Positions 46,401-55,218 of a stretch of DNA of 64,000 nt are shown here, piece after piece. The notes below the pieces were generated by a model. It was not told where the DNA came from. It did not search any database and saw only the letters and a program-made list of their open reading frames with translations. The stretch lies in contig NZ_PENI01000001.1 in assembly GCF_003688995.1 (NCBI RefSeq), forward strand, positions 248,001 to 312,000, written 5' to 3'. Numbering within the stretch: the first letter of the stretch is position 1; every line of letters starts with the position of its first letter. The position numbers were made by a program, and so were the translations under genes. The DNA is from Streptomyces shenzhenensis. Lineage in GTDB: Bacteria; Actinomycetota; Actinomycetes; Streptomycetales; Streptomycetaceae.

Positions 46401-49400
46401 ATCAGTTCCGCCCGGGCCCTGGCCTGCCGCTCGCCGATCCAGAACTGCACGGTCTTGGAGCCCCAGCGGCCGATTTCCGCGGTCACCGAGGAACCCGAAC
46501 CGACCATCTCCTTGCCGAGCGCCCGCACCACCCGGTCCGACATCAGCCGGAGGACGGCGTCCCGGTCCGCCTTGGACAGCCCGAGCGGACGCAGCTTCCG
46601 GTCGAAGTCGGCGAGGACGGACGCCGCGTTGAGGGAGTTCACCGGGAAGCTGCCGAAGGGGTTGTCCAGCAGCCACGGCTGCGGTGACCAGGAGCGGCGG
46701 GTGTAGAGCGGCACGCCGCCCAGGCGGTCGGTGCTCCAGCGGTCGGTGAGCAGGCCGAGCCGGTAGGCACTCTTCTCCGGGATGTGCCCCGTCCAGCCGC
46801 TGTCGACCCGCACCCGCCGGCCCGCGCTCCCGGCCAGCCGGCGCGGTATGTGGCGCCAGCCGAGCGCCTTCTGGCCGACCGTGGAGGAGGCGGCCGCGAT
46901 CTCGTGCTGGACGTCACCGGTCACCAGGACCTGGCGGTTGAAGTCCTTGCGGTTGATCTCGGCGACGGCGCTCCGCAGCACGGTGAGCACCCGGGAGCGG
47001 TCGAGCCGGTACGGGCTGATGGCGACACCGTAGGTGCCGGTCAGTCCGGGCCCGGTGTGGTGGGAGTGCAGATAGCCGAGCTGGCCGCCGAAGAACAGGG
47101 TGCTGATGCGGGCCTTGCGGCCGGCGGCCGGGGTGACGGCGCCGATCGTGGTCTCGGTGTCCACCGTGACCGGACCGGTGAGCGCGGTGAGGCTGTCGGG
47201 CACGATCCTCGTGCGGTGCGCGAGGACGGAGGAGCGGTTCAGGTACGGCGCCTTGTCCCACAGCCCGGAGACCCGCCAGGCGAGGGGGCTGGAGGTCTGG
47301 TCGAAGTTGGCGGTCAGGTACTGGCTCTGCAGGGCCCGCAGCACGGCGTCGTGCGAGGGGGCGCCCTGCTGCGACAGCAGCCACGACCCGCCGGACGCCT
47401 CCTCCAGCGTCTCCTGGGCGGCCTGGTCGAGCCCGGGATCGGAGGTGACGGCCAGGGTGAGGTGGGGGTGGTTCTGGTAGCCCTGGGGCCTGCGGCGCGC
47501 GGCCTGGTCGAACAGGGCGGGAGTGGCCAGCGCCAGATCGCGGGCGACCCGGGGCGGCATGGGCAGCGGCCGGCCGTGCAGGGGGTGCGGGGTACGGGCG
47601 GTGACGCCGGGTCTGGGGACGTGCTCCACCGGGATGCTCAGCAGCACCCGTCCGGCCAGGGGCGTGCCACCGTGCGGAGCCGGCCCGAGCAGGTTGCTCT
47701 CCCGCTCGGCGAAGACGAAGGGCTGGGTGCCCAGCAGGTTCAGGAAGAGGATGCCGCGCAGCAGGCTGCGGAACCGCCAGAAGCCGCCCCGCCGGGCGGT
47801 GAGGGTGAGGTCGTAACTGTAGAGGTGCGCGCCCTTGGTGCTGATGGACATGGCCTCGTGCGTGACGCTCGGGCCGTGGGAGCTGTCGGAGTCGTGCCGG
47901 GTGCCGTACCGCCCGCCGATCGACCCCGTGCCCGCGTGCAGCGGGACACCGACCTCGTCGGTGGCGGAGTCGCGCGCCGAGATCAGGCCCTCCGCGCCGA
48001 TGTGCAGGCCCCGCCCGCCGCTCTGCTGCCCGCCCAGGTTCTCGCTGCCGGGTGCGCTGAACCGCAGCCGCAGGTCCTTCTGCGTCCCCTCGAACTGCCG
48101 CCCGGTCAGCCTGGCGTCGATCCACACGTACCGCACACCTCGGGTGAGGCGACCGGAGTCGACCAGGGGGATGCGCTGCCCGGTCTTCATCATCGTCTCG
48201 AGGGTGCCCGCCATGCTGTGGTGGGTGAGCGTCTTGAGGACCTCCTGGGTGTTGGACTGCACGATCTGGAAGTGGTCGGCGTCGCGCCAGCGCGGGTTGT
48301 CCGGGTTGAGTTCGGCCAGCGGCGCGACCAGGTTGGGGTAGACCCGGGCGACCTGGTCGAGCACCTGCTCGGCGACGTGTTCGAGGAAGGTGCGCTGCTG
48401 ACCGCCGGTGGTGCGGGTGACGGCTCCGTCGGCGAAGGTGAACTCCTCCGGGCGGGCCATGCCCAGGGTCGTCGGGTCGTCCTCGGTGAGGTACGGCGGC
48501 ACGGCGGGCTCGTCCCCGCGCGGCCGGTCGCCGTCGAGACCGGCCAGCCGTCTGGCCTCCGTACGGGTCATCCGTTCCACGGCCCAGGTCTGGAAGGTCT
48601 GGCTGCGCGGCGGCAGACTCCACGTCCGCGGCGGGTTCTTGCGCAGCCTGCCCCGCCGCTCTCCCCCGTCGCCCCGCTGGTCGGGCAGCGGGGCCTTGGT
48701 GTCGGGCGGCGCGGTCACGACGATCGTCTTCTGGACGAGGTAGAGCCCGGTGGGGTCGCCCTTGGCCTGTCCCGCGGCCTTGACGGCGCCGGTGCCGCCG
48801 GTCGTCGAGGTACGGCCACGGGAACTGCCGTAACGGGCGTTGAGCCCGAACAGCAGGCGCAGGTCGAACTTGCCGTGTTCCAGGCCGAAGAGCTGGAAGG
48901 AGGGCCCGACCGTGCCGCCGATCTCGGTGTTCTTCGACCGGCCGAGCACCCGTTCGTTGCGGATCGTGGACTGGGTGATGTCACGTAGTTCGGCGGCCTT
49001 GGTCTCGCTGATGCGGACCGCGTCGCCGGAGCGGACCTCCACCGAGAAGAAGCCGAGCGGCGACAGGCCCGCCGAGTCACGGAACAGCGGCGGTGTGGTG
49101 GTCCGGCCGGCGTTCAGCACCCGGCTCATCCGGTGGAAGCCGTCGGTGGAGAAGAAGTCGCTCAGCTGCGAGCCGGCGAAGCTGTCCGACTTGACGCCGG
49201 TCTGCTGCAACGCCCAGTCGCGGATGTGCCCCATGGGGCCGTACGCCTCGGTGCCGACCAGCCGGTAGGAGGGTCTGCCGCCGAGGTCCATCCGGTCGGG
49301 CAGCGACTCCGGGAGCGCCTTGTCGTGGGTGAGGCTGTCGGCCAGCCGGGCTCGCACACCGTCCCGGACGGCGAAGCCGAAGCCGACCGCCCGTGTGCTG

Positions 49401-52400
49401 CCCTCCGGGACGGCCTTGCCGGCCTCGTCGACGGGACGGCCCAGGCGGTCGGTGACCTTGATGTCGTACCAGACGTCGGCCAGGTGGGGGTGGGATCCGT
49501 CGGTGGTACGGGTCTCGATCTGGTTGAGCGTCTGGTTCTGCATGGCGTACTGCGCCCGCTTGCCCCACGACTTGCGGAAGTAGACCCGGCCCCAGACATG
49601 GAACTGCTCCTTGGCGGGCCCGAGCGGCACCATCGGCACCAGTGAGGTGGACGTGCTGTTGACGGCGGTCCGGCCGGTCGTGGCGGTGAACCGCTGCATG
49701 GTGTCCACCTTGACCGGGTTGGCGTACCCGAACGTGAACCGGCTCCAGTTCCCGTACGGGCGGGCGGTCACCGTGACCACGCGGGTACGGCCGCCGGTGG
49801 TGCGGTAGGTGAACCGCTGCCCGTCGCCGAAGAAGCCGCGCGGATTGCGGTTCAGCCGCTGCTGTACGTCGTCCTGAAGGCTCCGGCCGAGGGTGCCCCA
49901 GCGCTTCTTGGGCGGGGCGGGAGCCATCCGCCCCGGCAGCCGCCCGACGACCTCCGCCGTGACCTGGTCGATGCCGCGCAGTTCGGGGTCGCTCTGGCCG
50001 AAGGTGTAGGAGCGGCGCACGACGTCGGCGGAGAGCCCGGGGTGCAGGGCGGCGATGCCGCCCATGTAGGCGGGCAGCCGGGACCCGTCGGTGAACCGCA
50101 CCGGTCCGCCGCCGTTCACGGGGGCGGGCGGCAGGTCCCGGTCGATGCGCGGGGGTCGCCGCCGGTCGATGTCCTGGCCGACCCAGGTGGGCGGCAGGGT
50201 GCCGGGCCGCGTGCTCGCCGGACGCGGTGCGGGTGGCGGGGCGGGCGGCGGCGGGGCGTCCTCGGGAACGGTGCTCAGCGGGGTGGCGAGCGGGTGCGTG
50301 CGCGGGGGCACCGAGGATCGGGAACGGCTGGTACGGGGCGCGGCGCGGTCGGTGGCCTTCGGCTCGACCGACGCGTCAGAGCTCGTCCGCACGACGGGGT
50401 CGGCGGACTTGACGGTACGCGTCACCGGCGCGGAGGACTCCGTCACCGGCGCGACGGGCGTGGGGGTGCGGGTGGTCGCGGAGGTGCCGGTGGAGGTGCC
50501 CGTGGACGTGACGATCGGGGCCGGCGGAGTGCTGCTGGGCAGGTCCACGACCGGCGTTGTGCCGGTGGACGTGTCCGTGGACGTCACCACCGGGGCCGGC
50601 GGAGTGCCGCTGGACGGGTCCACGACCGGCGCCGTGCCGGTGGACCTGCCCGTGGACGTGATGATCGGGGCCGGAGCCGGCTGCTCGATCGGCTTGGGGC
50701 GGGCGGGAGTCCGATCGCCGCGGCCCCGGACCGGCAGGCCCAACGTGTCACGGAGGCGGTCGGCGAGATCGGCGGCCACCGGCGGGTCCGTCATCAGCCG
50801 GTCGGCGACCTGTCGTACGGCGTCCCGGTACGCGTCCCCCGCATACCGGGAGCCGGCGAGGACGGGGTGCGCCTCCGGCGGCAGAACCAGTGCCGTGGCC
50901 GTGTTCCAGGCGCGGGACGGGTCCTCGGCCGGGCTCCCGTCCGTCTCCCCCGCCACCGAGTCCGCGAAGTCCGTGTACGCCTCCCGCCACAGCCGCCGCG
51001 TCACGTTCGCGGCGGTGACGTCGAGCGCCTGCGGCCACGGCCCGGGACTCAGCATCGACAGCCGGGCCTGCTCGACCGCGGACAACCCCAGCCCCTGCAC
51101 AGGAAATTGCTCGACACCGAGCTGCTCCTGCACCAGCATCTCGGGCGTGATCGTGACCCCGGCCGCTCGCAGGTCGTCGAGACCGACGGTGCCGTCGACC
51201 GCGAGATCCGGCGTGCCGGTGGGCAGGTCCTCGGCCGAGACCTGCTGGGCGAGCCACGTTCGCTCGACGTCGTCATGCGGAACCGCCGGAGCGATGTCCG
51301 TCCGGCTGTCCGGCGCCGGGGCGTACGGATCCACGCCGAGGTCCCGCAAGTGGCCCTCGATCCCCGCCAGATCCTCCCAGGCACGCTCCGCGTCGGCGAT
51401 GGCCTCCTCGAGGACGACGTCGTCGCTCACCTCGCCCGTCTCCCTACCGCCGCGCAGCTCGGCGAGGGTGTGGACGGCGTCCGTGAACGTCCGTACCGCG
51501 TGGGCGTGTTCGTCGCGTACGAGGGCGATGTCCGCGTCGGACGAGGTGTCGACGTGTTCGCCGTCCACGAGGTCGGCCTCAGCGTCGACCTCCGGCAGGC
51601 GGGACCTGCCTCTCGTGCTGCCGTCCGGGGTGGTGGCGGACGTGTTCGGTGCGCGATGGCCGGGCGTGTCCGTCGCGGGGGTGGCGTTGGAGGACGTGGT
51701 CACCGGGGACGGGGACAGGGCAGTCGGGGGCGGAGGGGTGAGCGGAGCCGTCTGCGTGTCCGGCTCGGGAGTCTCGGTGAGATCCTGACTCTGCTCCGGC
51801 TTCGGGGTCTCGGCCGGATCCCGAATCTCGTCCGGCCTCGGAGTCTCGGTCGGGTTCTCGCTCTGCTCCGGCTCCGGAGTCTCGGTCAGATCCTGACTCT
51901 GCTCCGACTCCTGGCTCTGGTTCCGGCTCTGGCTCTGGCCTTGGTTCTGGCTCTGACCCTGGTTCTGATCCTGGCCCTGGCCCTGGCCCTGACCCTGGCC
52001 TTGGTTCTGGTTCTGGCTCTGATCCTGGCCCTGGCCTTGGTTCTGGCTCTGACCCTGGTTCTGATCCTGGCCCTGGCCTTGGTTCTGGCTCTGACCCTGG
52101 TTCTGATCCTGGCCCTGGCCTTGGTTCTGGCTCTGGCTCTGGTTCTGATCCTGGCCCTGGCCTTGGTTCTGGCTCTGGCTCTGGTTCTGGTCGGTCTGTG
52201 TGTCGACGTGGTTCGAGTGGCTCTCGGGGATGTTGTCCGAGCGGTGACCGTTGCCGGTGCCGGAGTCTCCGGTCAGGCCCTGGGACGACCCGGTGGAGGA
52301 CCCCGGAACGGCTGTGCGCGGCGCGTCGCTGCCCACTGTGGGCGGCCGGCTCCCGGTGGCGTCCGTCGTGCTGTCGGCCGGGGTCCCCTCGGGCGTGGGC

Positions 52401-54115
52401 TGCTGGTGCGTCTCGTCCGGTCCCCGCCCCTCGTTCTGCCCTTGGCCCTGGCCGGGACGGCCGGAGACCTCCGGGACCGTGGCGGAGGAGGTGACCGGTC
52501 TCCCGCCCGTGGTGTCTCCACGGGGCGCCTGCGAGGTGACGTCCGTGTGGGCATTGCCGGTGACGTTGCCGGTGCCGCCGCCCCTGGTGTGCAGGCCGCT
52601 GGAACTCCCGGGGTTCCCGTCGAAGCCCCCTGCCCCCGAGGTGAAGTTCGCAGCGTTGCTCTCGAAGCGCCCCGCGTCCCCGGTGAAGTTCGCGGCGTTG
52701 CTCTCGAAGCGCCCTGCGTCCGAGGTGAAGTTCCCGGCGTTGCTCTCGAAGCCCCCGGTGCCGAAGCCGGGGCCCAGGTTCGTCGGGCCGCTGGTCAGGT
52801 CGAGCGAGGACGGCGGGCCGCCGTTCGTCGCGCGGGTGCCGTCGGAACCGCGGTTGCCCCCGTCGTCGCCACGCCCCCCGCGACCGCCGGACGTATCGCC
52901 ACGGCCGGACTCGCCGCCCGAGCCGCCGGAACGCTTGTCGACCCCGCCCCAGTCCGGCGAGTTCGTCGCGCCGAAGTCCTTGGACGAGAAGGAATGGCCG
53001 TTCAGTCTGCCCAGCCGGCCCATGCCTTTCCCGATGCCGGCTTCCAGGCCCGACTCGACCCGTTCGCTGAGCCCGGCCCCCACGAAGGTCAGCCAGCTCG
53101 CGCCGAAGTTCCCGTAGAACGTGGCCATGGTGATGGCCTCGGCCAGCCACTCCGCCCCGCCGTCGGCGACGAACTGCAGGGGCTGTTCCTTGAGATCGAA
53201 CTCGTGCGAATCGTCGTGGTGACCCTTGTTGTTGCCGTGGTCACTGCCGTTCTTGGGGCCACCCGTGCCGTCCGGGCCGCCGCGGTGATTCCCGTCGGGG
53301 GTGTTGTGGTGGTTGCCGGTCGGGACGTCGTTGCCGCCGCCCTTGTGCTTGCCGGGACCGTTGATGTGGTCGGGGCCGAACTTGCCCCATTTGTTCGGCG
53401 GGTCTTTCAGGGTGTTGTCGAAGACCTTGCCGATGAAACCGGTGATGTCCTTCGCGATGTTGCTGAAGATCGACGCGAAGCCGCCGGCCAACCCGCCGAC
53501 GAACGCGCTGATTCCGACGTCCTTCCAGTCGACGCCGTCGGGCCGCTGGCCGTTCGGGGCCCACTTCATCAGGGCCAGCCGGACCACCAGGGTCTGGAAC
53601 GCCTCCTCGATCGCCTCCGTGATGCTCGGCAGGAAATGCAGCCGTGTGCTGAGCTCGATCAGGATGACCAGCATCCGGGCCTTGGCGACCAGCTTGCGCA
53701 GGGCGATCGCGCTGAGCGAGCTGCCGCCGGTGAAGTACGACAGCGCCGTGAGCACGGCGATCTCCACCGCCAGCCTGATCAGTTCGGCGATGAGCTGCCA
53801 CTTGGCCTCGCGGACGTCCATGGCCGTCTTCCGCAGCCCGCCCGACACCTCGGTCATGCCGTCGGTGAGCTTGTCGAGGTAGGGCAGCATCTGGTTCATG
53901 GAGTCGATGAAGCTCGCCCCGACCTCCCCGGGCAGCGCGTCACCGACGTACCTGATGGCGTCGCGTATCTTCCCTTTCAGGATGCCGACGTTGCCCTTGG
54001 TGGCCAGGTAGTCGAGGTTGCGCAGGTTGGCCTCGTCCTCATCCGTCTTGGGAAACATCTCTCCCGTGAGGATGAAGATCATGGCCTCTTGCCATGCGTT
54101 GGGCTTGAGCGTCAT
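31409..54115 (-). CDS. 7568-residue giant type VII-type protein with three His/Cys caspase-like modules
   Basis: An uninterrupted 22.7-kb gene. Residues 1-240: WXG/CpnT-like secreted-toxin N-terminus ([26 protein letters not shown]) with hydrophobic helices near 112-230. Next, Gly/His/Asn-rich linkers; a Gln/Asn tandem repeat at about 642-735; a helical domain at 959-1126, repeated at 3592-3762; about 1340-3060 is a large beta-rich region; 3089-3229 coiled coil. Residues 3316-3512: OTU-like domain with Gly3352 where the Cys should be. OmpA-like domains lie at about 3853-4012 and 6285-6430. Three modules (about 4010-4895, 4945-5880, 6440-7355) hold His4341/Cys4388, His5312/Cys5359 and His6802/Cys6849. 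The C-terminus is a second OTU-like domain with Trp7408 at the nucleophile site. AGGA 8 nt before the ATG comes from the adjacent MITE. I recall similar proteins being called 'lonely Cys domain' proteins. Substrate and role are unknown. Confidence 0.85.
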   Translation of the reverse strand: MTLKPNAWQEAMIFILTGEMFPKTDEDEANLRNLDYLATKGNVGILKGKIRDAIRYVGDALPGEVGASFIDSMNQMLPYLDKLTDGMTEVSGGLRKTAMDVREAKWQLIAELIRLAVEIAVLTALSYFTGGSSLSAIALRKLVAKARMLVILIELSTRLHFLPSITEAIEEAFQTLVVRLALMKWAPNGQRPDGVDWKDVGISAFVGGLAGGFASIFSNIAKDITGFIGKVFDNTLKDPPNKWGKFGPDHINGPGKHKGGGNDVPTGNHHNTPDGNHRGGPDGTGGPKNGSDHGNNKGHHDDSHEFDLKEQPLQFVADGGAEWLAEAITMATFYGNFGASWLTFVGAGLSERVESGLEAGIGKGMGRLGRLNGHSFSSKDFGATNSPDWGGVDKRSGGSGGESGRGDTSGGRGGRGDDGGNRGSDGTRATNGGPPSSLDLTSGPTNLGPGFGTGGFESNAGNFTSDAGRFESNAANFTGDAGRFESNAANFTSGAGGFDGNPGSSSGLHTRGGGTGNVTGNAHTDVTSQAPRGDTTGGRPVTSSATVPEVSGRPGQGQGQNEGRGPDETHQQPTPEGTPADSTTDATGSRPPTVGSDAPRTAVPGSSTGSSQGLTGDSGTGNGHRSDNIPESHSNHVDTQTDQNQSQSQNQGQGQDQNQSQSQNQGQGQDQNQGQSQNQGQGQDQNQGQSQNQGQGQDQSQNQNQGQGQGQGQGQDQNQGQSQNQGQSQSRNQSQESEQSQDLTETPEPEQSENPTETPRPDEIRDPAETPKPEQSQDLTETPEPDTQTAPLTPPPPTALSPSPVTTSSNATPATDTPGHRAPNTSATTPDGSTRGRSRLPEVDAEADLVDGEHVDTSSDADIALVRDEHAHAVRTFTDAVHTLAELRGGRETGEVSDDVVLEEAIADAERAWEDLAGIEGHLRDLGVDPYAPAPDSRTDIAPAVPHDDVERTWLAQQVSAEDLPTGTPDLAVDGTVGLDDLRAAGVTITPEMLVQEQLGVEQFPVQGLGLSAVEQARLSMLSPGPWPQALDVTAANVTRRLWREAYTDFADSVAGETDGSPAEDPSRAWNTATALVLPPEAHPVLAGSRYAGDAYRDAVRQVADRLMTDPPVAADLADRLRDTLGLPVRGRGDRTPARPKPIEQPAPAPIITSTGRSTGTAPVVDPSSGTPPAPVVTSTDTSTGTTPVVDLPSSTPPAPIVTSTGTSTGTSATTRTPTPVAPVTESSAPVTRTVKSADPVVRTSSDASVEPKATDRAAPRTSRSRSSVPPRTHPLATPLSTVPEDAPPPPAPPPAPRPASTRPGTLPPTWVGQDIDRRRPPRIDRDLPPAPVNGGGPVRFTDGSRLPAYMGGIAALHPGLSADVVRRSYTFGQSDPELRGIDQVTAEVVGRLPGRMAPAPPKKRWGTLGRSLQDDVQQRLNRNPRGFFGDGQRFTYRTTGGRTRVVTVTARPYGNWSRFTFGYANPVKVDTMQRFTATTGRTAVNSTSTSLVPMVPLGPAKEQFHVWGRVYFRKSWGKRAQYAMQNQTLNQIETRTTDGSHPHLADVWYDIKVTDRLGRPVDEAGKAVPEGSTRAVGFGFAVRDGVRARLADSLTHDKALPESLPDRMDLGGRPSYRLVGTEAYGPMGHIRDWALQQTGVKSDSFAGSQLSDFFSTDGFHRMSRVLNAGRTTTPPLFRDSAGLSPLGFFSVEVRSGDAVRISETKAAELRDITQSTIRNERVLGRSKNTEIGGTVGPSFQLFGLEHGKFDLRLLFGLNARYGSSRGRTSTTGGTGAVKAAGQAKGDPTGLYLVQKTIVVTAPPDTKAPLPDQRGDGGERRGRLRKNPPRTWSLPPRSQTFQTWAVERMTRTEARRLAGLDGDRPRGDEPAVPPYLTEDDPTTLGMARPEEFTFADGAVTRTTGGQQRTFLEHVAEQVLDQVARVYPNLVAPLAELNPDNPRWRDADHFQIVQSNTQEVLKTLTHHSMAGTLETMMKTGQRIPLVDSGRLTRGVRYVWIDARLTGRQFEGTQKDLRLRFSAPGSENLGGQQSGGRGLHIGAEGLISARDSATDEVGVPLHAGTGSIGGRYGTRHDSDSSHGPSVTHEAMSISTKGAHLYSYDLTLTARRGGFWRFRSLLRGILFLNLLGTQPFVFAERESNLLGPAPHGGTPLAGRVLLSIPVEHVPRPGVTARTPHPLHGRPLPMPPRVARDLALATPALFDQAARRRPQGYQNHPHLTLAVTSDPGLDQAAQETLEEASGGSWLLSQQGAPSHDAVLRALQSQYLTANFDQTSSPLAWRVSGLWDKAPYLNRSSVLAHRTRIVPDSLTALTGPVTVDTETTIGAVTPAAGRKARISTLFFGGQLGYLHSHHTGPGLTGTYGVAISPYRLDRSRVLTVLRSAVAEINRKDFNRQVLVTGDVQHEIAAASSTVGQKALGWRHIPRRLAGSAGRRVRVDSGWTGHIPEKSAYRLGLLTDRWSTDRLGGVPLYTRRSWSPQPWLLDNPFGSFPVNSLNAASVLADFDRKLRPLGLSKADRDAVLRLMSDRVVRALGKEMVGSGSSVTAEIGRWGSKTVQFWIGERQARARAELIPVRVPRAEAATDGEGPGFTGLGHSVELEEHRQAVETVQEGRDRASGASIGTVVTEGVHTGNDTVRAAGPTYSEVGSTQQNVSQYRSEGSVRIGTATTTQAHGEYVTRYRLRLSLEVTDTGDADGTRADGHPEAPRTGFQARAGRWGRKVTGRRRVSVVSQGDVGDLIEHYPLSLMRPDPVAPADGGAPRPDPLAPPALDPPGAPRKVALPRAMGPGGWHDVPHPGDGTTKPFTLPEDGFKVRRIVGLDQLHNANTLALAAAYDSSVNVPQAGGPSADLLAEALDTPLTRAGTGSAQNLEDGTGNGSLTSFYDRTLTGQGYQVPGLTDRGFFGGADGDLTLYSKPDFGRAQLLTVTDGMKHEAPKRDTNAGGMSAARVGTTESSLGGGPVTSTQNTGSNQMGASGPGDSSTDSDAFTAGGDRLASVNVKPNSTRSFLFAIPTTWLSVAAVQHHFKDSGAIRLLRSPFGNTTRAPQAVSTDTAVLAWVREDIARDLGLIDDTRFPPKVAKAWDAVTKADKGWTAADKKYWDLRRGEGARLESALEQAERDLAVLTARDPETLPQIVQAREVLRRVQDETRSAEPAHDGWAELQDEQLVRAEERLRDLRRAAADEVTAARRIRDDAQDQLDAFTGRLQHARTTAEALADEYARVREGADRLTRWHQLNATEDGRGRLGATPEPAEVTFTPPPADGESKPPEPKKSDTKKDDGKKDDGKKGETGGDGADRGARPAHARPPWQPDPAETGVRFDAATDHRVLTATEPDGRTRVYDLHPPDVDGNGFFAAVARGLGGRRVPLAELAARVARSRHMPDDPALDPDAVFHTRELDIRVGRGFSRDAALRAAVQADGGRLTDAVRDGLTPFQRRSLVQLHVQRARRWDGGTADLAAFLTARTLGVNLTVVGENGSAQRFAGAEPRGTGPLREVTVYRRGDSYLAALPRPLGPVQAPPAPPAPMTPLPPPPLRVVTETESTAVVTRPTETPETTKPTGTHEPPVAPGRTEGDKRSFPDPGDTAPDRGLGLDPAELDVPVADLDETHRRWIAQRLTDGDLPADRSGLGIPDPDGIYDADDPVDQVRHLMLGSGRWPREIHAVAARATLRIWNATYENFADTALDADPEAGRGEIRRNWYRALGLLTRADRQSVLADPRYAGDQFRDAVRQVADLLVAGGTRTAAAELADRLRGELGLRPAEPGDTSDAADVPRTVPTPPAPTPPAPAPAPVLTSSASPAPDVTSPALLSSTPATDVRTSGETRSPHPAAALSVAAAVPVQTRPRPHIDFTEGDKSLDADRLQQIGELAKEIVSQGLRELSAGLSVPEITVTGYGNGPRYTIGSSAVRQAERTGQRRAQAVADALRAAIRRELAASGAESAAVAARRGRAVGVDDFPVAVRSGGRTVQASGTTDAVDGPVARRRAVIDVERSPLSPVLDRLQQLYPRLEFFELKLSSLSLDEVADLALSSPAGTAARSGPDKLRDLYDLVTDAMAAGRDSSPTALAAFHLSRQGLFEDDTLLTENGTPRGRDWTYEAGKEVDTATYHVVPLTGPNSMPSPGPWARAGARAPYVVAAHGDHETVKLRLPDGRRWRTSPEVFAELLTMDPVLAGQDRDVPVVLVSPRAADMGLDLPRRASFRTRRTVWAHSGRVRLSKDPQTSRRRIDVYDERVIQHPLGTWIASEPDDWAQDDRSDVSAELPLTDGTTVHADEIQSVTLPLDGRSSGRMLMDTRDRWAREPHVSAVMSSTEWYAIDPITTEPVGGPRPVPWKGRKPYFLWVHGNPGRTQVVDTDTRSRTMPGPSTGRYLRHRPSLRRLAPDVPIVLVSCWADSLASPERPDNDRPTPFVIDPLAVTSVAQDIANDNRRTVFAPNRTHVSQTRGGRYRHGVYTSSLGTLADWREVRPEPDGAGLDAVARMAGLDDPATGAQEQRDAALRLVRAVRQVFGVSVEDDQNAYRELLGGLGALEVMRRQDLDYAGGGVFTLDLLERATWAHTGQRPVAGTPVPPSLRPADVRATLRAARAALDADGQTGLSGFVSLPAMDRAREVLMTAGGLDGRARRMLGVPAGESVTPADRRALLWAVVKAVEAVDNHPDADALTRQVLHLPAGQDPRDPAHRDALLWTAAEAAAIGRDVHSPVALAAFDLQRHGALDDGSLVSSTGDRAVGRNWSPRAVTGRLETERYTVVDPSGGRASAEQPTPWAEGPDRGDPYFVVLSPGAEPDTVAMPWPDGTTRSVPHAEIAELVVHDPVMRNMRSVSEVRVVPVGLGPGTRKLVDFFTSRDSLDRAVIATLRPLELRHDATTDTTSLELAVPPPYSDRNWAFRRPRRLPATAPVTPSNGTSGGSRTLTSAPPAPGSPAASLGSADMDLDTPEPESPAPDARYHEALVRIFGGGITRNRLYPQLHDTVGRLDRLRQSAKDSSLSEGHLDLDAVAREVLRLDPGTPVTHEHHGDLFRIALDPAVAQAHSLATLTAFGLTLRGSSSPATALTGSDGTPYGRNWMDQPGERLDLNLDSTAVLVEHDDGTFEETDLRPAPWRPAPGRPRPFVVLAGGNSEVFTVELRDGTEVTVGQDVFIELLAMDPALAGLPKDVPVVLVVPRGGAGELVLPRALADRLGREVWSTSGTPALNTKDDGTPATLTLERKTGVPRGDWIRSSPGEVVTEDREDVPEWERRMVSYTLVADADGNPQLGRALFRPAELAGKREHLYRNLHRITSYRHVHPGSFASTSAIPLSIGARPGERVYHLILHGAPDSLSVPQEDGGTHRASGEGLTGWLKRRPSVRRLRDQDWIHLEACWAGSSADGGNANLAGNVAVSLPPTADPLADLPVAQIVANGTRKRVRAVDRPTGHQETPGPNPSIWQGVYTDAQGRYGRILEFWPEPLDAELADRARTAGLHTDAGPVPRETLDRTLRLVRALRLGLGRGIDSDPSYDDLLRGIGALESMRHQDPKLAGLGPFTMDLFQRVAFADRRDHGGGPGALDAAAYRGLLARAAAAPRGTALTDFVQVPHLTGIAQQTRSFKDLSAAAAKVLRLDPSATVGEREISRFFWAQVRSLEWLAGVADVGGIAARALHLPAPDASKRVDLGWLAARAIAAGRDPANPVELAAFHLEELGAFAPQTGMRDAAGRPSGRNWAQPLPGGAQVDGSVLGTVAPGPGGGLRRVGENPSPWVAQGKGPAYIVSVGGAGSGRTWLNLPGGPLAVPDAEVAELIARDPELAGRELLTTDIVLSGVSAGAAVPKAGAPLPLRHAVSWATSRPVWTSSGMAGLGRTGNTGPFSVGGTSPTDWAATRPGDALQAQQLARFSPPGQQPIVTTAAAPAPGFTPLNAPTARTPDPDPDRRPDWGDGVSDTDLKEPPRRDPDRDTDTDTDSDRWSDWDDRVSDTDLDEEFDEDGESPAPDRDGPSRREPDTAPDTAPASDTPPPPPPAPASDTPPVSDTAPDTASALAPAPDMPPPPPSASASDAAPAPASDAASDMPPSPAPAPASTPAPAPASGAARASDAARASDMPPVPAPDAAPASDTPPVSDTAPDRASALAPDAAWASDMPPVPAPASAPDGAPALAPAPASDAARASDAAPASDMPPVPAPDVSPAPAPASDAAPASDMPPVPASDTAPASDTPSAPAPTPNPGLGLAPDSARGPGSASREPVVPGGEGTRPGAAAGPVPAPVPVASFVSAPVALTPSSPGPGVTSAGAEPGSPHPAAMLSVTAAVPIPAPPRPYVDFTEGTDLDEEALRLIDRQARQIVADGLRDLSAGLRVPAITVTGYGNGPRFTIGSSAVRQAERTGLRRAQAVADALRAAIGRELAASGAESAAVRARRGRAVGVDDFSIAVRSGGRTVPVSGTTPTADGPVARRRAVIDVERSPLSPVLDRLRQLYPRLAFFDPTPSSLSLDEVAEQVLPRPDSDPAAPRAARPSNPSAAPGSSLGTDAVPDSLRPLYDLVADAMAAGRATGAAALTAFHLSGQGLFADGTLLTAPDGTPRGRHWTDQAGQEADTTTFHVVSLKKFTSTPYPGPWAANGTPDPYLVATAGGDHTEVELALPDGRRWRTSQEVFAEFLALDPVLTRTDPAVPVVLVSPKAADMGLELPRRAAFRAGRPVWAHTGTVVLGKDPQRPRRRINVLDDRDAKLPLGTWVVSEPDDWADTGRPEVSAELHLTDGTTVHADEIKSVTMPLDGRPAGRALMGNGDQWLREESIADLVSSSEWYAIDPVTERPVGAPRPVPWRGRRPWYVWVHGEPGTSQLTGTDSGPRRTRGRETGRYLRRTRSLRRLAPDVPIVLMACWGDALASGERVGFDIPTPFAADRLAAPSVAQEIANETRRTVFSPNRTHVFWNDGRVARQGVYTSALGSLADWTEVRPEPDQDGLDALAETAGLGDLRIDAQERRDTALRLVRALRQTFGVQVEDDHHAYRTALSGLGALEIMRRRDPDHAGDSGFTLELLERVTWAHTGQRPVAGTPRPTPPEPAEVRATLQAARAALDADGTAALSELVSLPAVDRARELLATGGLDARARQVLDIPPDRTVTEADRRQLLWATVRAVEAVDDHPDADALTRQVLHLPAGADPRDPAHREALLWTAAGAAAVGRDVHSATALAAYDLQRHGALDDSTRIFATGDRAVGRNWSPHPHTGRIDTGRYAVVDPTGGSTQPDYPTPWAGGADRGTPYVMVLTPGTEPDTVAIPWPDGTARSVPYEEIAELIRHDPDLRATPPSEARIVPVGLGPDTRRLGKVLASRDAVSRTVVATRRRMDLRENPSTGVTDLVMTTTEYSRNGDWSVIRPRPLKRPAAAPVLTSGGTSTTARASAPLPSPAAEARQAPQPSTPDPDATELTLRQPGGDGDWLPGALADALRTGAPSRLHGPGLGALLSGPDPADALHRWVESRLAEPDAEQRVPRLGAGDWAGGRPMLTMDELGALGVELTGDLLAYATLSGGLPPGEVSLSLAQRYRLLRTWGDAGATVTEIAATLAAAELGIRITIVGPGGGVRHFDPAPAGEPSAALP
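35500..36200 (-). repeat. Ala/Pro/Asp low-complexity repeats inside the giant gene
   Basis: Degenerate repeats of GCCGGAACCGGGGGCATGTC (plus strand) encode runs such as [13 protein letters not shown] in about residues 5970-6205. They form a long flexible linker between module B and the second OmpA-like domain. Repeat copy number is likely to vary between strains. Confidence 0.8.
51911..52190 (-). repeat. 42-bp tandem repeats encoding Gln/Asn-rich tract
   Basis: The unit of about 42 bp (containing CTGGCCTTGGTTCTGGCTCT on the plus strand) encodes 14 residues of the [14 protein letters not shown] type, repeated about six times with some drift, at residues about 642-735 of the giant protein. Tracts like this are flexible or prion-like and prone to slippage. 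Confidence 0.88.
52640..52770 (-). repeat. Short tandem repeats FESNAANFT in the giant gene
   Basis: Three to four near-identical units of 16 residues ([16 protein letters not shown] type) lie at about residues 450-492, within a Gly-rich linker following the hydrophobic N-terminal domain. Confidence 0.75.
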
Positions 54116-54118
54116 GAG

Positions 54119-54326
54119 CCAGGTCCTGTCGTCAAACTCCCGTCGTCCGCCCGGAGGGCGGGCCCTGCGGCGTCGTGGGGGTCCCCCCTGGTCGAGCGGA
54201 GCCGAGAGCTTGGGGGAGCGTGCTCTCGGTGCGCCGGGCGCGGGCCCTCAAGCGTGCATGGCGTCGCGGGGCTGGGGGCACCTCCCGGCCGGAGGCTGGG
54301 GGAGGGAGTTTGACGACAGGGCCTAG
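54119..54326. mobile_element. MITE-like element, copy 2 (200 bp), at the WXG/giant gene junction
   Basis: The element spans 54123-54322, with the same 19-bp terminal inverted repeats as copy 1 (GTCCTGTCGTCAAACTCCC and its complement). The right flank is CTAG (54323-54326); the left flank is CCAG (54119-54122), one base from a perfect duplication. The flanking CTAG contains the TAG stop codon of the WXG gene. The left end holds AGGA (54124-54127), the Shine-Dalgarno of the giant gene. The middle has a GGGGGTCCCCCC hairpin block not present in copy 1. Confidence 0.82.
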
Positions 54327-54673
54327 CCCCGGCGGCCGCCGCCACCGCCGTACTCACCCGACTGCTCGCCGATCGCGTCGAGGATCCCCTCCTGGGTGCC
54401 CTGCGTGCTCTTCAGGTTCATCAGGGTCGCGTCACCGGTCCGTTCGAGAGCCTCGCCGAGGGACTCGAGGGTGCCCAGGGTCAGGTCCCGGTTCTCCACG
54501 AAGTTGGCGCGGATCTTGTGCCCGTTCTCGTCGTCGCCGGTCCAACTGGTGTCGGCCATGACGGACCTGAAGTCGGCCAGGATGCTCCAGGCGTACGAGC
54601 CCAGCTCCGAGATGAGGGCGCTGCCCTGGTGGATGCGCTCGGGAACCACATCGAAGGAATCCTCGCTGCCCAT
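54323..54673 (-). CDS. WXG-motif type VII protein (third small ESX-like protein)
   Basis: The product is 116 residues, helix-turn-helix hairpin size. The turn holds TSWTGDDENG, a genuine W-x-G motif, followed by NGHKIRANF and a second amphipathic helix. The tail is GEYGGGGGRRG. Such proteins dimerise and travel through type VII systems, often as chaperone partners of large toxins encoded next to them, which fits its place immediately upstream of the 7568-residue protein. AGGAGG lies 6 nt before the ATG at 54673. Its TAG stop lies inside the CTAG flank of a MITE-like element, so the stop has probably been preserved by the target-site duplication. Confidence 0.8.
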   Translation of the reverse strand: MGSEDSFDVVPERIHQGSALISELGSYAWSILADFRSVMADTSWTGDDENGHKIRANFVENRDLTLGTLESLGEALERTGDATLMNLKSTQGTQEGILDAIGEQSGEYGGGGGRRG

Positions 54674-54716
54674 GTCCGCCTCCTAGCTCTCGATCGGAAT
54701 CCCGCGACGACGCCGC

Positions 54717-55199
54717 TCAGCGGCTGCGGGGTGCCCCGCCTGCCGTGTCGTCGTCCTCGTCGATCTCGTCACGCAGCCGGTCGCTCGCCGTCCGCCTCCC
54801 CGGCTCCGCGGGCAACGCATCGGCCGCGGGCCCGACGAGCCGGTCCCAGTCGATCTCCATGCCGGGCAGCTCGGGCAGGGTCGCGCTGGGCCGGGTGAGC
54901 GGCTCGAAGAGATCCCGTACCGCGCGGGCGAAGTGCGAGCGCGCCTCCTGGACCGTGTCCAGCACGGCGTCGGCCAGCTGCGAGGCGGACATGGAACGGT
55001 ACTTGCCGTCCAGGAACCTCAGCCCCGTCATTTCGCCCTGCGAGCCCACGGTCACCTCCACCGAGCCGTCCTTGGACACCACGGAGGACGAGAACGCGTT
55101 CATCCGCCGCTCGGCCTCCGCCACGGCGGCCTGTACGGACTCCAGCTCCGCGTTGGCCTGCGCGAGCCGCTTCTCCAGCCGCTCGACATGGTCGCTCAT
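54717..55199 (-). CDS. YbaB/EbfC-like DNA-binding family protein
   Basis: The product is 160 residues. The N-terminal helix (ERLEKRLAQANAELESVQAAVAE) leads into SVEVTVGSQGEMTGLRFLDG, the beta-hairpin of the YbaB/EbfC fold, and a second helix, followed by a disordered acidic tail (DEIDEDDDTAGG). YbaB proteins bind DNA as tweezer-like dimers, but members inside actinobacterial ESX loci (EspL-like) may instead stabilise secreted substrates. It starts 19 nt downstream of the 1183-residue protein gene and precedes the third WXG gene by 43 nt, so all belong to one transcript. Confidence 0.78.
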   Translation of the reverse strand: MSDHVERLEKRLAQANAELESVQAAVAEAERRMNAFSSSVVSKDGSVEVTVGSQGEMTGLRFLDGKYRSMSASQLADAVLDTVQEARSHFARAVRDLFEPLTRPSATLPELPGMEIDWDRLVGPAADALPAEPGRRTASDRLRDEIDEDDDTAGGAPRSR

Positions 55200-55218
55200 C
55201 CCTGACTCCTGACTCCTG

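Noticed and set aside
43133..46687. Plus-strand open frame of 1184 codons inside the giant gene
   Set aside because: Same antisense effect: GC-rich third positions remove stop codons. No start signal or family features.
51911..52190. CRISPR array
   Set aside because: Repeats are contiguous 42-bp coding units without unique spacers and in frame with the giant protein; no cas genes nearby.
50042..54313. Long plus-strand open frame of about 1423 codons opposite the start of the giant gene
   Set aside because: Composition is Leu/Val/Gly/Arg/Ala low complexity typical of the antisense of a GC-rich gene, with no recognisable domain; the minus-strand protein has clear domains.
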